NCBI GenBank assembly: GCA_905214735.1
Contig: CAJMNI010000010.1
Coordinates: 8,635-72,634 of the forward strand
Reading direction: 5' to 3'
Origin: an uncultured bacterium
GTDB taxonomy: Bacteria; Bacteroidota; Bacteroidia; Bacteroidales; Muribaculaceae
DNA: 64,000 bases
Position 1 is the first letter of the stretch. Every line of letters starts with the position of its first letter. The notes beneath the pieces are model-generated. The model was not told the origin of the DNA and searched no databases. It saw only the letters and a list, made by a program, of their open reading frames with translations. Shown here one piece after another: positions 33,906 through 42,262 of this stretch. The translations under genes and the position numbers were made by a program.

Positions 33906-35096
33906 CTACTCTCCCCGGCTCTCTTTGCTGAAGATATGGCGCAGGCGCGAGAAGATGCGCTGCGACGTCGACTTGGTCGGCACGATGTTGGGCGCCTCTT
34001 TCAGGCTCTCGATCGCCGATTTCTCGGTGTCGCTCAGCTGCTCGGGCACGTAGACCATGACGTTGACCAGAAGGTCGCCGCTTGCGCCGCCGTTCATCTG
34101 CGGCAGACCTTTGCCGCGCAGGCGGAGCACCTTCCCCGGCTGCGTACCGGCCGCGATCTTGACGCGGGCGCGGCCGCCGATCGTGGGCACTTCGGCAGTG
34201 CCGCCGAGAGCCGCCGTCGGGAAGTCGAGCATCAGGTTATAGATCAGGTCGTTGCCGTCGCGGATAAGTTCGGGATCTTTCTCCTCCTGGATCTTGACGA
34301 GCAGGTCGCCGTTGACGCCGCCGCCTCGCGGTGCGTTCCCCTGGCCGCGGAGCGTGAGCGTCATGCCGTCTTCGACTCCGGCAGGAATATGGAAGGCGAT
34401 GATCTCCTCTTTCTTCTCCACGCCCGAACCGCCGCAATAGGTGCAGCTTTCGGTCACTACCTTACCCTCGCCGTTACATTCGGGGCAGACCGACTGCGAC
34501 TGCATGGCGCCCATAAACGTCTGCTGCACGGTGGTGACATAACCCGATCCGTGGCAGCGCTGGCAGGTGTGGAACGACGTGCCGTCTTTGGCACCCGTAC
34601 CCTTGCAGTGCGGACATGCCACCAGGCGCGGAATCTTGAGCTTCTTGTCAACACCCTCGGCGATATCCTTGAGCGTCACCTTGACCGTGATCCGCAGGTC
34701 GGTTCCTTTGTTCACGTGCTGGCGCGGACGCTGCCCCGTGGCCCCGCCGAAACCGCCGTCGAAACCGCCCATGCGGCCGCCGAAGATGTCGCCGAAGTGG
34801 GCGAAGATATCCTCCATGGAGAACCCGCCGCTGAAGCCGCCGTAACCGCCGCCTCCGCCGAAGCCCTGAGGTCCCATCGCGTGGCCGAACTGGTCGTATT
34901 TCGCCCGCTTCTCGGAGTCGCTCAGCACGTCGTAGGCCTCCGCCGCCTCCTTGAATTTCTCCTCGGCCTCTTTGTCGCCGGGATTCTTGTCGGGGTGGTA
35001 CTGTATGGCCTTCTTGCGGTAGGCCTTCTTTATCTCTTCGGGCGTCGCTGTCTTCGACACCCCGAGAACTTCATAATAATCTCTCTTTTCAGCCAT
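33906..35096 (-). CDS. dnaJ: Chaperone DnaJ
   Basis: A 396-residue type I Hsp40 that delivers clients to DnaK and stimulates its ATPase. The J domain (1-70) has YHPDKNPGDKEAEEKF with the HPD triad. A long Gly/Phe-rich region (about 75-125) is followed by four zinc-finger repeats: CPHCKGTG, CQRCHGSG, CPECNGEG and CTYCGGSG. The C-terminal substrate-binding domains end in a Ser/Arg-rich tail. It starts 12 bases after grpE. dnaK is not in the window. Confidence 0.97.
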   Translation of the reverse strand: MAEKRDYYEVLGVSKTATPEEIKKAYRKKAIQYHPDKNPGDKEAEEKFKEAAEAYDVLSDSEKRAKYDQFGHAMGPQGFGGGGGYGGFSGGFSMEDIFAHFGDIFGGRMGGFDGGFGGATGQRPRQHVNKGTDLRITVKVTLKDIAEGVDKKLKIPRLVACPHCKGTGAKDGTSFHTCQRCHGSGYVTTVQQTFMGAMQSQSVCPECNGEGKVVTESCTYCGGSGVEKKEEIIAFHIPAGVEDGMTLTLRGQGNAPRGGGVNGDLLVKIQEEKDPELIRDGNDLIYNLMLDFPTAALGGTAEVPTIGGRARVKIAAGTQPGKVLRLRGKGLPQMNGGASGDLLVNVMVYVPEQLSDTEKSAIESLKEAPNIVPTKSTSQRIFSRLRHIFSKESRGE

Positions 35097-35108
35097 CGCT
35101 CGTTAGTT

Positions 35109-35714
35109 TTACTGGCCAACTACCACCTTGGCGTGGCGAAGAACCTTGTCGTTGATTGTATACCCTTTCTCCACCGTGTCGAGAATCTTCCCCTTCTGCT
35201 CCTCGTCGGGAACAGGCACGGCCGAGATGGCTTCGTGGCGGTCGGCGTCGAAGGTGCGGTCTTCAGGATCCATCTCCTTCACTCCGTTGGTCGCCATGTA
35301 TTTCACGAGTTTCTTATAGATGAGTTCCATTCCCTGGCGCATCGAGGCGGCGTCTTCGCTACCCTCGGAGGCCTTGAGCGCACGCTCGAAGTCGTCGACG
35401 ATCGGCAGCAGGCCGCGGAAGGCCGACTCGGCGGCGTTCTTGATCAGCTCCGATTTCTCGCGCAGAGTGCGCTTGCGGAAGTTGTCGAACTCCGCCATAA
35501 GAAACATATATTCTTTCTTCTCTTTCTCCAGATCGGCGCTCAGCTTCTCGTTCTCTTTCTGAAGCTTCTCCTCTTCGCTGAGTTCGTCGTCGGCGATCTC
35601 CGCGCCTGCGACCTCAGCCTCCTGATCTTCGGCCGGCGTGGCGTTGACTTCGTCTACAACCACTGCCTCCGGATCCTGCGCCTTCCGGCTATTCTCTTCC
35701 TTTTTATCTTTCAT
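35109..35714 (-). CDS. grpE: Nucleotide exchange factor GrpE
   Basis: A 201-residue exchange factor for DnaK. A very acidic N-terminal arm and long coiled coil (about 40-115, with FDNFRKRTLREKSELIKNA) lead to the beta domain, ending in VEKGYTINDKVLRHAKVVVG. Length is normal. The 161-base spacer from ispE holds a 6-bp CGCGGA/TCCGCG hairpin in the probable leader. I saw no CIRCE operator and no convincing promoter; a TAATATTTG near 35803 has one base too many. Confidence 0.96.
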   Translation of the reverse strand: MKDKKEENSRKAQDPEAVVVDEVNATPAEDQEAEVAGAEIADDELSEEEKLQKENEKLSADLEKEKKEYMFLMAEFDNFRKRTLREKSELIKNAAESAFRGLLPIVDDFERALKASEGSEDAASMRQGMELIYKKLVKYMATNGVKEMDPEDRTFDADRHEAISAVPVPDEEQKGKILDTVEKGYTINDKVLRHAKVVVGQ

Positions 35715-35875
35715 TTTTTCAATATCTTTCCGCGGACACGCTTCGCTTTCATCCGCGCCATTTATTTGTTTCTCTATTTTGTTTCCTTATTCCTTTGCAA
35801 ATATTAAGCCAAATTCTGTTAAAATTCGGCTCTCCGCAAGTTTTCAGGGTCGGGTCCTCCCTCTTCGGGCGGCTC

Positions 35876-36757
35876 CTATGCTTTTAACAAATAAGTGGCT
35901 TCTATAGTTGGGCGATGCGAAATTTCCTCTCTCGCGGCTTCGGCTTTTTCGCGCGTGGAGAAGATGCCGTAGAGCGCCCCGCCGCTTCCGGTGAGCGAGG
36001 CGTAGGCGGCTCCTAAGCTGTAAAGCAGCGTTTTGATGGCGGGAAGTTCGGGATGGAGCGGAAAGAGGGAGTCTTCGAAGTCGTTGTGTACTCTGCCGCG
36101 CCACTCTTCGGGAGACATAGTGGCGGCGAGGCGCAGGTCGAAGTCGGCTTCGCGGGGCGTGACCCCGGAAAAGGCCTCTTTGGTGGAGACGTAAAGACTC
36201 GGTTTTACTGCAAGGATCCAGTAGCCGCTCAGGTCGAGGTCAACCGGCCGGAGCCTCTCCCCCACCCCTTCGGCGTAGGCCGGGGAGTTGAGCAGGAAGA
36301 AGGGGCAGTCGGCCCCGAGGCGAAGGGCGAGCGAGGCGAGGCGGTCGCGCCCCACTTCCCGGCCGCTCCGCCGCTTCTCCATCTCGGCGAGCATCAGGAG
36401 GGTGAAGGTGGCGTCGGCGCTGCCGCCCCCCATGCCGGCGCCGTCGGGAAGATGCTTCTCGAGCCATAGCTCGGCCGCCATACCGGGTGCCTCCTCTTCT
36501 ATAAAGAGGTTCATTGCTTTCCACACGAGGTTCTTCTCCGGCGGACAGTCCACCTTGCGGCCGGAGAGATGGAGCTGCGGCGTGGCGCCGTCGGGAAGCA
36601 GCCGACCGTCGAGCAGGTCGCAGAAGGGTTCGGGATTCTCGGGAAGGCCGGCGTAAACACCGACCGGATAGAAAAGGGTCTGCAGGTCGTGATAGCCGTC
36701 GGGACGACGGCGCACGATCTGCAGACCTATGTTTATCTTGGCGTTGACAAATTTCAT
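35876..36757 (-). CDS. ispE: 4-diphosphocytidyl-2-C-methyl-D-erythritol kinase
   Basis: A 293-residue GHMP kinase that phosphorylates CDP-methylerythritol in the MEP isoprenoid pathway. The N-terminal NAKINIGLQIVRRRPDGYHD is typical; the ATP loop is LPDGAGMGGGSADA near residue 105; the C-terminal glycine loop is SLTGSGGALYGIF. Slightly longer than E. coli IspE. It starts 21 bases after the S9 peptidase gene. The other MEP genes are not nearby. Confidence 0.95.
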   Translation of the reverse strand: MKFVNAKINIGLQIVRRRPDGYHDLQTLFYPVGVYAGLPENPEPFCDLLDGRLLPDGATPQLHLSGRKVDCPPEKNLVWKAMNLFIEEEAPGMAAELWLEKHLPDGAGMGGGSADATFTLLMLAEMEKRRSGREVGRDRLASLALRLGADCPFFLLNSPAYAEGVGERLRPVDLDLSGYWILAVKPSLYVSTKEAFSGVTPREADFDLRLAATMSPEEWRGRVHNDFEDSLFPLHPELPAIKTLLYSLGAAYASLTGSGGALYGIFSTREKAEAAREEISHRPTIEATYLLKA

Positions 36758-36778
36758 CGCATGTTTAATTTCATCGCG

Positions 36779-39574
36779 TCATTCGGTTTCGAAACCCCAT
36801 TCCTGACCCTTGCGGATCATCGGCACGCCCTCTTTCATCCATTTCGGCATAGGGTCGCCCTTGAGGTAATGGTCGAAAAATTGCTGAAGGCGCACTGTGA
36901 TGTCCTTGCGGTTCTTCCGGGCGCGGATGTTGTGGCTCTCGTCGTTATATTGCAGCATCCAGACCGGTTTTTCGAGCCTTCTCAAAGCCATGAAAAGCTC
37001 AATTCCCTGATACCAGGGCACTGCGCCGTCGTTGTCGTTGTGCATGATCAGCAGCGGAGTGTGGCAGCGGTCGGCGTGGAACACCGGCGAACTCTGGATA
37101 TACATCTCGGGGGCTTCCCAGAGGGTGCGGCCGATTCGGCTTTGCCCCTGCTCGTACTGGCCCTGGCGGGAGTCGCCGCTTTCCCAGCGGATGCCGCCGT
37201 AGGCGGAGGTCATGTTGGCAACGGGGGCTCCCGAACCGGCGCAGGCGAACATGTCGGTGCGCGTCACGAGGAAGGCGGTCTGGTATCCGCCCCAGCTCTG
37301 CCCGTCGATGCCGATGCGATCTTTGTCGATGAAGGGATAGCGCCGGCACATCTCTTCGCAGCCGGAGCAAACGTAGTTGTAGGCGTCTTCGCCGGGACGC
37401 CCTGATGTGTAGTGGATGTCGGGAACGAACACTACATAGCCGCGGCTCACGTAGAAGGGATAGTTCACCCAGCTCCAGGAGGGCTCCATGGTGTAGTGGG
37501 TGTAGAGATCTTCCGAACCTGTCTCATAGAAGACGGCGAGCATCGGATATTTTTTCGACGGGTCGTAGTTCTCTGGGAGATAGAGCACTCCTTCGGAGGG
37601 TTTGCCGTCGTAGGCGTTCCATTTCACGAGCTGCGCCGTTCCCCAGCTGTAATCTTTCAGCTGCGGGTTGGCGTCGGTGAGTTGGCGGGCGTTGGCGAAG
37701 CGCAAGCCCTGCGAGAGCCAGATGTCTGGGGTCTCGGAGAAGTTGGCGCGCTGCCAGGTGAAGACGTCTTTGTTGCGGGCCTTGCGCACCTGCGTGTAGG
37801 AATGCCCGTCGAGCACCTGCACCGCCGGAGCTTTCGCCGCGCCGTAGGTCATCGTGGCGAGCCCTTTGTATTTGTTTTCGTAGTCGAAGACGTCGAGCAG
37901 CATCAGGTCTCCTTTGGTGAGGAAGAGGCGGTTTTCAGGATCGGTGTTCCGGTAGCGGAACCGGATGTTGCGGCGGCGTCCTTCGCCGGCCGTGAGGCAT
38001 TCGGGCTTCCGCTCCCCTTTGGGGTCGAGGCTCCAGATGTCGTATTTGTCGTAGACGAGCAGCGCGGCGTCGTCTTTGCTCCAGGCGCACGCCGATTCTT
38101 CCCAGGGCGAGGGTTCCATCGGATATTCGGCGTCGGTGTTCCAGAGTTCGGCGGGAACCTCTTTGCCGGCGTCGATGGTCTTCCCGGTGGCTATGTCGTA
38201 GACCCACCAGGTGCGCTTGTCGAACCAGGCCACATATTTGTCGGCCGGGGAGAGCTCGGGACGGTTGCCGCGGCGGAATTTACCGATCGCTTTCGAGGCG
38301 CCGGTGTTGACGTCGACGATCTGCATGTCGGTCGGGGCGAGATAGTCCCACTGGTAGCTCACGGCGGCCGATGTGGGGTCGATCACGAGGGCATGGTTGC
38401 CGTCCCAGCGGTCGGGAACCATGACTTCGGCGAGCCAATTGTCGGTGATGAGAGTCGGCTTGAGGCTCTGAAGGTCGATGGCCACGGGATAGTTGTTCTC
38501 CTTGATCTGGTCGAGCAGGTTCTCTTCCATGGGCGGGATGTAGGGTGCGTTCCATACCCAGATGTCGAGCTTACCTTTCTCGAAGTCGACGATGGTGGTG
38601 TCGTCGGGGGCTACCACGGGGGCCACGCCGGCGATCAGGCGCCGGGAGTTGTGACTGAATCCCACCTTGGTATACTGGTTGGGAAGGAGTTCTCGTCCTG
38701 CGCTGTCGCGGAACGAGAGGGGTATCTCGGTCGGCGTGCGCATCGAGCGGGTGAGGTCGCTCAGGAAGATGGCGGTGCGCCGCGTGCCGCTCTCGGTGGA
38801 GTCGTCGCTGGCGGTGTAGGCCATGTAGCGGCCGTCGCGCGAGATGGAGGGGGTGCCGTAATGACGTTTGTCGCGGTCAACTACCACGAAACTGGTGTCG
38901 GGAAGGTCCATCACTCCGACGCAGTCGGTCGAGATGCTGTCGTTCTCGGGTTTCTTGACGGTGAGGGCGAGCCGGCTGCCGTCTTCGGAGAAGAGGTAAT
39001 CTTTTACGTAGTTGGTCACTTTGTAGTCGCCCGTCGAGAGGTTGAACACCACGAGGGGCCGCGATTCTTTCTCTTTGAGGTCGGCGGGTTTTATGAGCGT
39101 GGTGTCGCAGCTTTTGTAGGCCACCCAGTCGCCCCCCTCTTTGGCTATCTTGTAGCCGTTGACGTTGCCGATGCGCTTGACGCTCATCTTCCTCAGGTCG
39201 ACGATCACCATGGAGTCCTGGGGCATCTCGTGGTCTTTCTTTTTGTCGATCTTTCCCTGGCGGGTGTCGGCGAAGAGGGGCTTGACGAGTGCCACGGCCC
39301 AGCGGCCGTCGGCGGTGAAGGATGGCTGGTAGCCGCGGGCCACGTCGATCGAGTGCCCCGTGCTGTTGTTGCGGAAGGTGAGCACGCCGTCACCCTCCTG
39401 CGGGTTGACGGCGTAGGCGGCCCAGACGCCGTCGCGGCTCAGGGAGTAGTTGCGCACGCTCTTCCAGGCGTCGAAGTCGTCGTGGCCGAGCGCTTTTTTC
39501 TCGCCGGCGGTCGCAAGCATGGCGCTCCCGGCGAGCAGCAGCGCTGAGGCGGCAAGTAGATGGTTGGTTTTCAT
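36779..39574 (-). CDS. S9 family (prolyl oligopeptidase-like) serine peptidase, exported
   Basis: A 931-residue peptidase. I place the start at the ATG at 39574, giving the signal peptide MKTNHLLAASALLLAGSAML ending in ATAG; an earlier ATG 29 codons upstream lies inside ribBA and adds unrelated sequence. Residues ~60-640 form the beta-propeller-like region that limits substrate entry. The alpha/beta-hydrolase domain has the nucleophile Ser760 in GIDGQSWGGYQ, Asp in MHNDNDGAVPWYQ and His in DESHNIRARKN. S9 enzymes cut short peptides, often after proline. It starts 4 bases after the ribBA stop, so the two are co-transcribed despite unrelated roles. Confidence 0.93.
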   Translation of the reverse strand: MKTNHLLAASALLLAGSAMLATAGEKKALGHDDFDAWKSVRNYSLSRDGVWAAYAVNPQEGDGVLTFRNNSTGHSIDVARGYQPSFTADGRWAVALVKPLFADTRQGKIDKKKDHEMPQDSMVIVDLRKMSVKRIGNVNGYKIAKEGGDWVAYKSCDTTLIKPADLKEKESRPLVVFNLSTGDYKVTNYVKDYLFSEDGSRLALTVKKPENDSISTDCVGVMDLPDTSFVVVDRDKRHYGTPSISRDGRYMAYTASDDSTESGTRRTAIFLSDLTRSMRTPTEIPLSFRDSAGRELLPNQYTKVGFSHNSRRLIAGVAPVVAPDDTTIVDFEKGKLDIWVWNAPYIPPMEENLLDQIKENNYPVAIDLQSLKPTLITDNWLAEVMVPDRWDGNHALVIDPTSAAVSYQWDYLAPTDMQIVDVNTGASKAIGKFRRGNRPELSPADKYVAWFDKRTWWVYDIATGKTIDAGKEVPAELWNTDAEYPMEPSPWEESACAWSKDDAALLVYDKYDIWSLDPKGERKPECLTAGEGRRRNIRFRYRNTDPENRLFLTKGDLMLLDVFDYENKYKGLATMTYGAAKAPAVQVLDGHSYTQVRKARNKDVFTWQRANFSETPDIWLSQGLRFANARQLTDANPQLKDYSWGTAQLVKWNAYDGKPSEGVLYLPENYDPSKKYPMLAVFYETGSEDLYTHYTMEPSWSWVNYPFYVSRGYVVFVPDIHYTSGRPGEDAYNYVCSGCEEMCRRYPFIDKDRIGIDGQSWGGYQTAFLVTRTDMFACAGSGAPVANMTSAYGGIRWESGDSRQGQYEQGQSRIGRTLWEAPEMYIQSSPVFHADRCHTPLLIMHNDNDGAVPWYQGIELFMALRRLEKPVWMLQYNDESHNIRARKNRKDITVRLQQFFDHYLKGDPMPKWMKEGVPMIRKGQEWGFETE

Positions 39575-39578
39575 CGCG

Positions 39579-40793
39579 TCACACTTTGTGGAGGTTATGA
39601 CCCATGCGGGTTTTCTTGGTGGCCATATACCGCTTGTTGTATTCGTTGGGCTCGATTTCAAGCGGCACTATCTCGGAGACTTTGATGCCGTAGCCTTCGA
39701 GCCCGATGCGCTTCACGGGGTTGTTGGTCATCAGTCGCATGTTCTTGATGCCGAGGGAGTGGAGTATGTTGGCGCCTACGCCGTAGTCGCGTTCGTCGGC
39801 TTTGTGGCCGAGGTGGAGGTTGGCGTCGACTGTGTCGAGGCCGTCTTCCTGGAGCTTGTAGGCTTTGATCTTGTCCATAAGTCCGATGCCGCGCCCCTCC
39901 TGGTTGAGATAGAGCACGGCGCCTCTCCCTTCGCGCTCGATCATCTGCATGGCGAGATGGAGCTGGTCGCCGCATTCGCAGCGGAGCGAGCCGAAGATGT
40001 CGCCGGTGGCGCAGCTGGAGTGAACGCGCACGAGCACTGGGTCGTCGCCCGTCACGTCACCCTTGATGAGGGCGATGTGCTCCAGGCCGTTGTCTTTCTG
40101 GCGGAAGGGAATGAGGCGGAAATGCCCCCAGGCGGTGGGGAGGTCCACCTCTTCGCCGCGCTCCACGAGCGTGTCGTGCTGCAGGCGGAATTCGATGAGG
40201 TCGCGTATGGAGATGAGCTTGAGTCCCCATTCGTCGGCGCGGCGGCGCAGCTCGGGAAGGCGGGCCATGCTGCCGTCGTCGCTCATGATCTCCATCAGGG
40301 CGGCGGCGGGTTCGAGTCCGGCGAGGCGCGCGAGGTCAACGGCGGCTTCGGTGTGGCCGGCGCGCTGGAGCACTCCGCGGTCCTGGGCGTAAAGGGGGTT
40401 GATATGGCCGGGGCGGCCGAACGTCTCGGGCGTCGACATCGGGTCGGCAAGCGCACGGATCGTGGCCGCGCGGTCATGGATCGAGACTCCGGTGGAGCAC
40501 CCTTCGAGCTTGTCGACGGTGATCGTGAACGGTGTGCCGAGCATCGAGGTGTTGTCCTCCACCTGGCGGTCGAGGCCCAACTCTTTGCAGCGGCTGATCG
40601 TGACGGGGGCGCAGAGCACGCCGCGCGCGTTTTTCAGCATGAAGTTCACCTGTTCGGGGGTGATCTTTTCGGCGGCGACGATAAGGTCGCCTTCGTTCTC
40701 GCGGTCTTCGTCGTCGACCACTACCAGAAATTTCCCTTCGCGGAAGTCTTTGATCGCTTCCTCTATGCTATCGAGCTTTATGTTCTTATCCAT
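39579..40793 (-). CDS. ribBA: Bifunctional DHBP synthase / GTP cyclohydrolase II
   Basis: A 404-residue riboflavin enzyme. Residues 1-205 (RibB) convert ribulose 5-phosphate to 3,4-dihydroxy-2-butanone 4-phosphate; DDEDRENEGDL and the RAGHTEAAVDLARL motif are intact. Residues ~210-400 (RibA) open the GTP ring; zinc ligands are in SSCATGDIFGSLRCECGDQL and the catalytic region is YLNQEGRGIGLMDKI. No FMN riboswitch is visible upstream: the 89-base spacer after rsmD is mostly a heptamer array. Confidence 0.97.
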   Translation of the reverse strand: MDKNIKLDSIEEAIKDFREGKFLVVVDDEDRENEGDLIVAAEKITPEQVNFMLKNARGVLCAPVTISRCKELGLDRQVEDNTSMLGTPFTITVDKLEGCSTGVSIHDRAATIRALADPMSTPETFGRPGHINPLYAQDRGVLQRAGHTEAAVDLARLAGLEPAAALMEIMSDDGSMARLPELRRRADEWGLKLISIRDLIEFRLQHDTLVERGEEVDLPTAWGHFRLIPFRQKDNGLEHIALIKGDVTGDDPVLVRVHSSCATGDIFGSLRCECGDQLHLAMQMIEREGRGAVLYLNQEGRGIGLMDKIKAYKLQEDGLDTVDANLHLGHKADERDYGVGANILHSLGIKNMRLMTNNPVKRIGLEGYGIKVSEIVPLEIEPNEYNKRYMATKKTRMGHNLHKV

Positions 40794-40798
40794 ATTTG

Positions 40799-40831
40799 GG
40801 CTTTAGGTTTTAGGCTTTAGGTTTTTAGGGC
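40799..40831. repeat. 7-bp tandem array, GGYTTTA units
   Basis: GGCTTTA, GGTTTTA, GGCTTTA and GGTTTTTA run in series, filling much of the spacer between rsmD and ribBA, starting 6 bases before the ribBA ATG. Confidence 0.85.
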
Positions 40832-40874
40832 TTTTCGCTTTTCTCTTCCGGCTTTTCTATCGGGAGGCCTCTCG

Positions 40875-40894
40875 AAAGACACTTAAGTGTCTTT
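40875..40894. repeat. 20-bp perfect palindrome over the rsmD stop codon
   Basis: AAAGACACTTAAGTGTCTTT reads the same on both strands. The rsmD stop (TAA) lies inside it, so its first half encodes the last residues (Lys-Asp-Thr). It could form a hairpin at the mRNA 3' end or bind a dimeric protein. Confidence 0.7.
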
Positions 40895-41425
40895 AACTAT
40901 AAAGAGGGAAAAGTTTACGCTGCCGTAGGCGCGGTGCTGGAAAAAGCCGGGCAATTCGCTGAAGTCGTGGTCGCGGTTGTGCTCCACTATTACGAGCGTC
41001 CCCTCTTTCACGAGCTTCGATCCGAGGATCAGGCCGGGTATCTCGGCAAACCGCGGATGATCGTAGGGAGGATCGGCGAAGACGATGTCGTAGGGGGTGT
41101 CGGCGCGTTCGATAAACCGGAACACGTCTCCCCTGACAATTCTGACCGCCGTGTCGCCGAGTTTCTCTTTGACCGAGCGGATGAAGCCCGACTGCACTGC
41201 AGCCTGCTCCACGGCCGTCACCTCGCGGCAGCCCCGCGAGGCGAACTCCCAGCTGATCGCCCCCGTACCGGCGAAGAGGTCGCAGGCACGTTTCCATTCG
41301 AGATCCACGAGGTTCTCGATCACGTTGAATATGTTTTCGCGGGCGAAGTCGGTGGTCGGCCTCGCCGTTATGTTCTTGGGCACATCGAAACGCCGGTGCC
41401 CGTATTTTCCGCGTATTATCCTCAT
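40883..41425 (-). CDS. rsmD: 16S rRNA (guanine-N2)-methyltransferase RsmD
   Basis: A 180-residue SAM-dependent enzyme that methylates G966 of 16S rRNA. The start is the ATG at 41425 (MRIIRGKYGHRRFDVP), as in the family; a longer frame begins inside the upstream gene. The SAM motif is CDLFAGTGAISWEFASRG and the catalytic motif is VFADPPYDHPRF. It lies 14 bases after a DUF3822-like gene, a pairing common in Bacteroidetes. Confidence 0.95.
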   Translation of the reverse strand: MRIIRGKYGHRRFDVPKNITARPTTDFARENIFNVIENLVDLEWKRACDLFAGTGAISWEFASRGCREVTAVEQAAVQSGFIRSVKEKLGDTAVRIVRGDVFRFIERADTPYDIVFADPPYDHPRFAEIPGLILGSKLVKEGTLVIVEHNRDHDFSELPGFFQHRAYGSVNFSLFIVKDT

Positions 41426-41439
41426 TCCGGATTCCTGAT

Positions 41440-42249
41440 CTAATTTCTCAATAGGAGAACCGCCGGCAGCGGCATGCCGCTTTTCACTCCGATGCCCGGG
41501 AGCATCGTGAGCATCACGCACGCGATGTTGCGCCGCAGCCCGGTGAGCAGTTCGCTCCTCACCTCCTTGAGGCCGGAAAGCGACACCTGCATCTCCCGGG
41601 GGTCAAGGCCGTAGACGTTGAGAATGTTGTAGAGTTTGTATTCTATGTCGGAGGGGTGCTTCCAGGTGTGGGTGGCGGCCAAAAGGAGACGCCGGTTGTC
41701 GAGCAGCACGAAGTCGGCCTCTTCGTCGCGGATGTCGACGTAGAGGCAGGGCACGTCGCCGCCCCGTTCGCTGAAGCGCTTCGCCATCACTCCAAGATGG
41801 GAATGGCAGCGGGCCCCGGGGAAGGTGCGCTGCAGGAAGGGAAGCACTCCGGGCGCCAGGGAGTAGAGACAGAGGGCTCCGGCGCTCTCTTCAAACATCA
41901 CGTCTTGCGCCTCTGCGGGATAGATGGCGGAGTAGATGTCGCAGCATTTCTCTTCATCGTCGCCGTATTCTGCGGGCACCCACACTGCGGCGGGAGCCTC
42001 GAGGGCTATGTCGGCGGAGAAGTCGTCGAGCACCTGCGGATGGTCGTAGACTGCGTTCTCTATCCGCTCGAGAAGGTTGGAGGAGTCGCGCTCCCAGCTC
42101 TCTTCGAAGAGAGTCACGATTTCGTCGGCGGGATTCTCTATGTTCTTGAGATAGGCGGTCATCCCCGTCTCGGAAATCACTGCGATCAACCGCCAGTCGG
42201 ATACGTCGCCGATGCGCACTGCCGTGTATGTTGAACCGGTCTCATTCAT
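41440..42249 (-). CDS. DUF3822-like protein, rsmD neighbour
   Basis: A 269-residue cytosolic protein without signal or membrane helices. Layout and position beside rsmD match the Bacteroidetes family DUF3822. Visible features: a C-terminal part with LPFLQRTFPGARCHSHLGVM, YVDIRDEEADFVLLDNRRLL and WKHPSDIEYKLYNILNVYGL. The alternating strand pattern (VDIRDEEADFVLLDNRRLLL) recalls actin-fold domains of pilus and division ATPases, but I cannot confirm it. Function is unknown; the association with rsmD suggests at most a conserved operon. Confidence 0.65.
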   Translation of the reverse strand: MNETGSTYTAVRIGDVSDWRLIAVISETGMTAYLKNIENPADEIVTLFEESWERDSSNLLERIENAVYDHPQVLDDFSADIALEAPAAVWVPAEYGDDEEKCCDIYSAIYPAEAQDVMFEESAGALCLYSLAPGVLPFLQRTFPGARCHSHLGVMAKRFSERGGDVPCLYVDIRDEEADFVLLDNRRLLLAATHTWKHPSDIEYKLYNILNVYGLDPREMQVSLSGLKEVRSELLTGLRRNIACVMLTMLPGIGVKSGMPLPAVLLLRN

Positions 42250-42262
42250 ACAGCAAAATTAA

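Noticed and set aside
35715..35875. CIRCE operator upstream of grpE-dnaJ
   Set aside because: No TTAGCACTC/GAGTGCTAA pair; only a 6-bp CGCGGA/TCCGCG hairpin is present.
40794..40882. FMN riboswitch in front of ribBA
   Set aside because: The 89-base spacer is filled by a heptamer array and the rsmD palindrome and contains none of the FMN core boxes.
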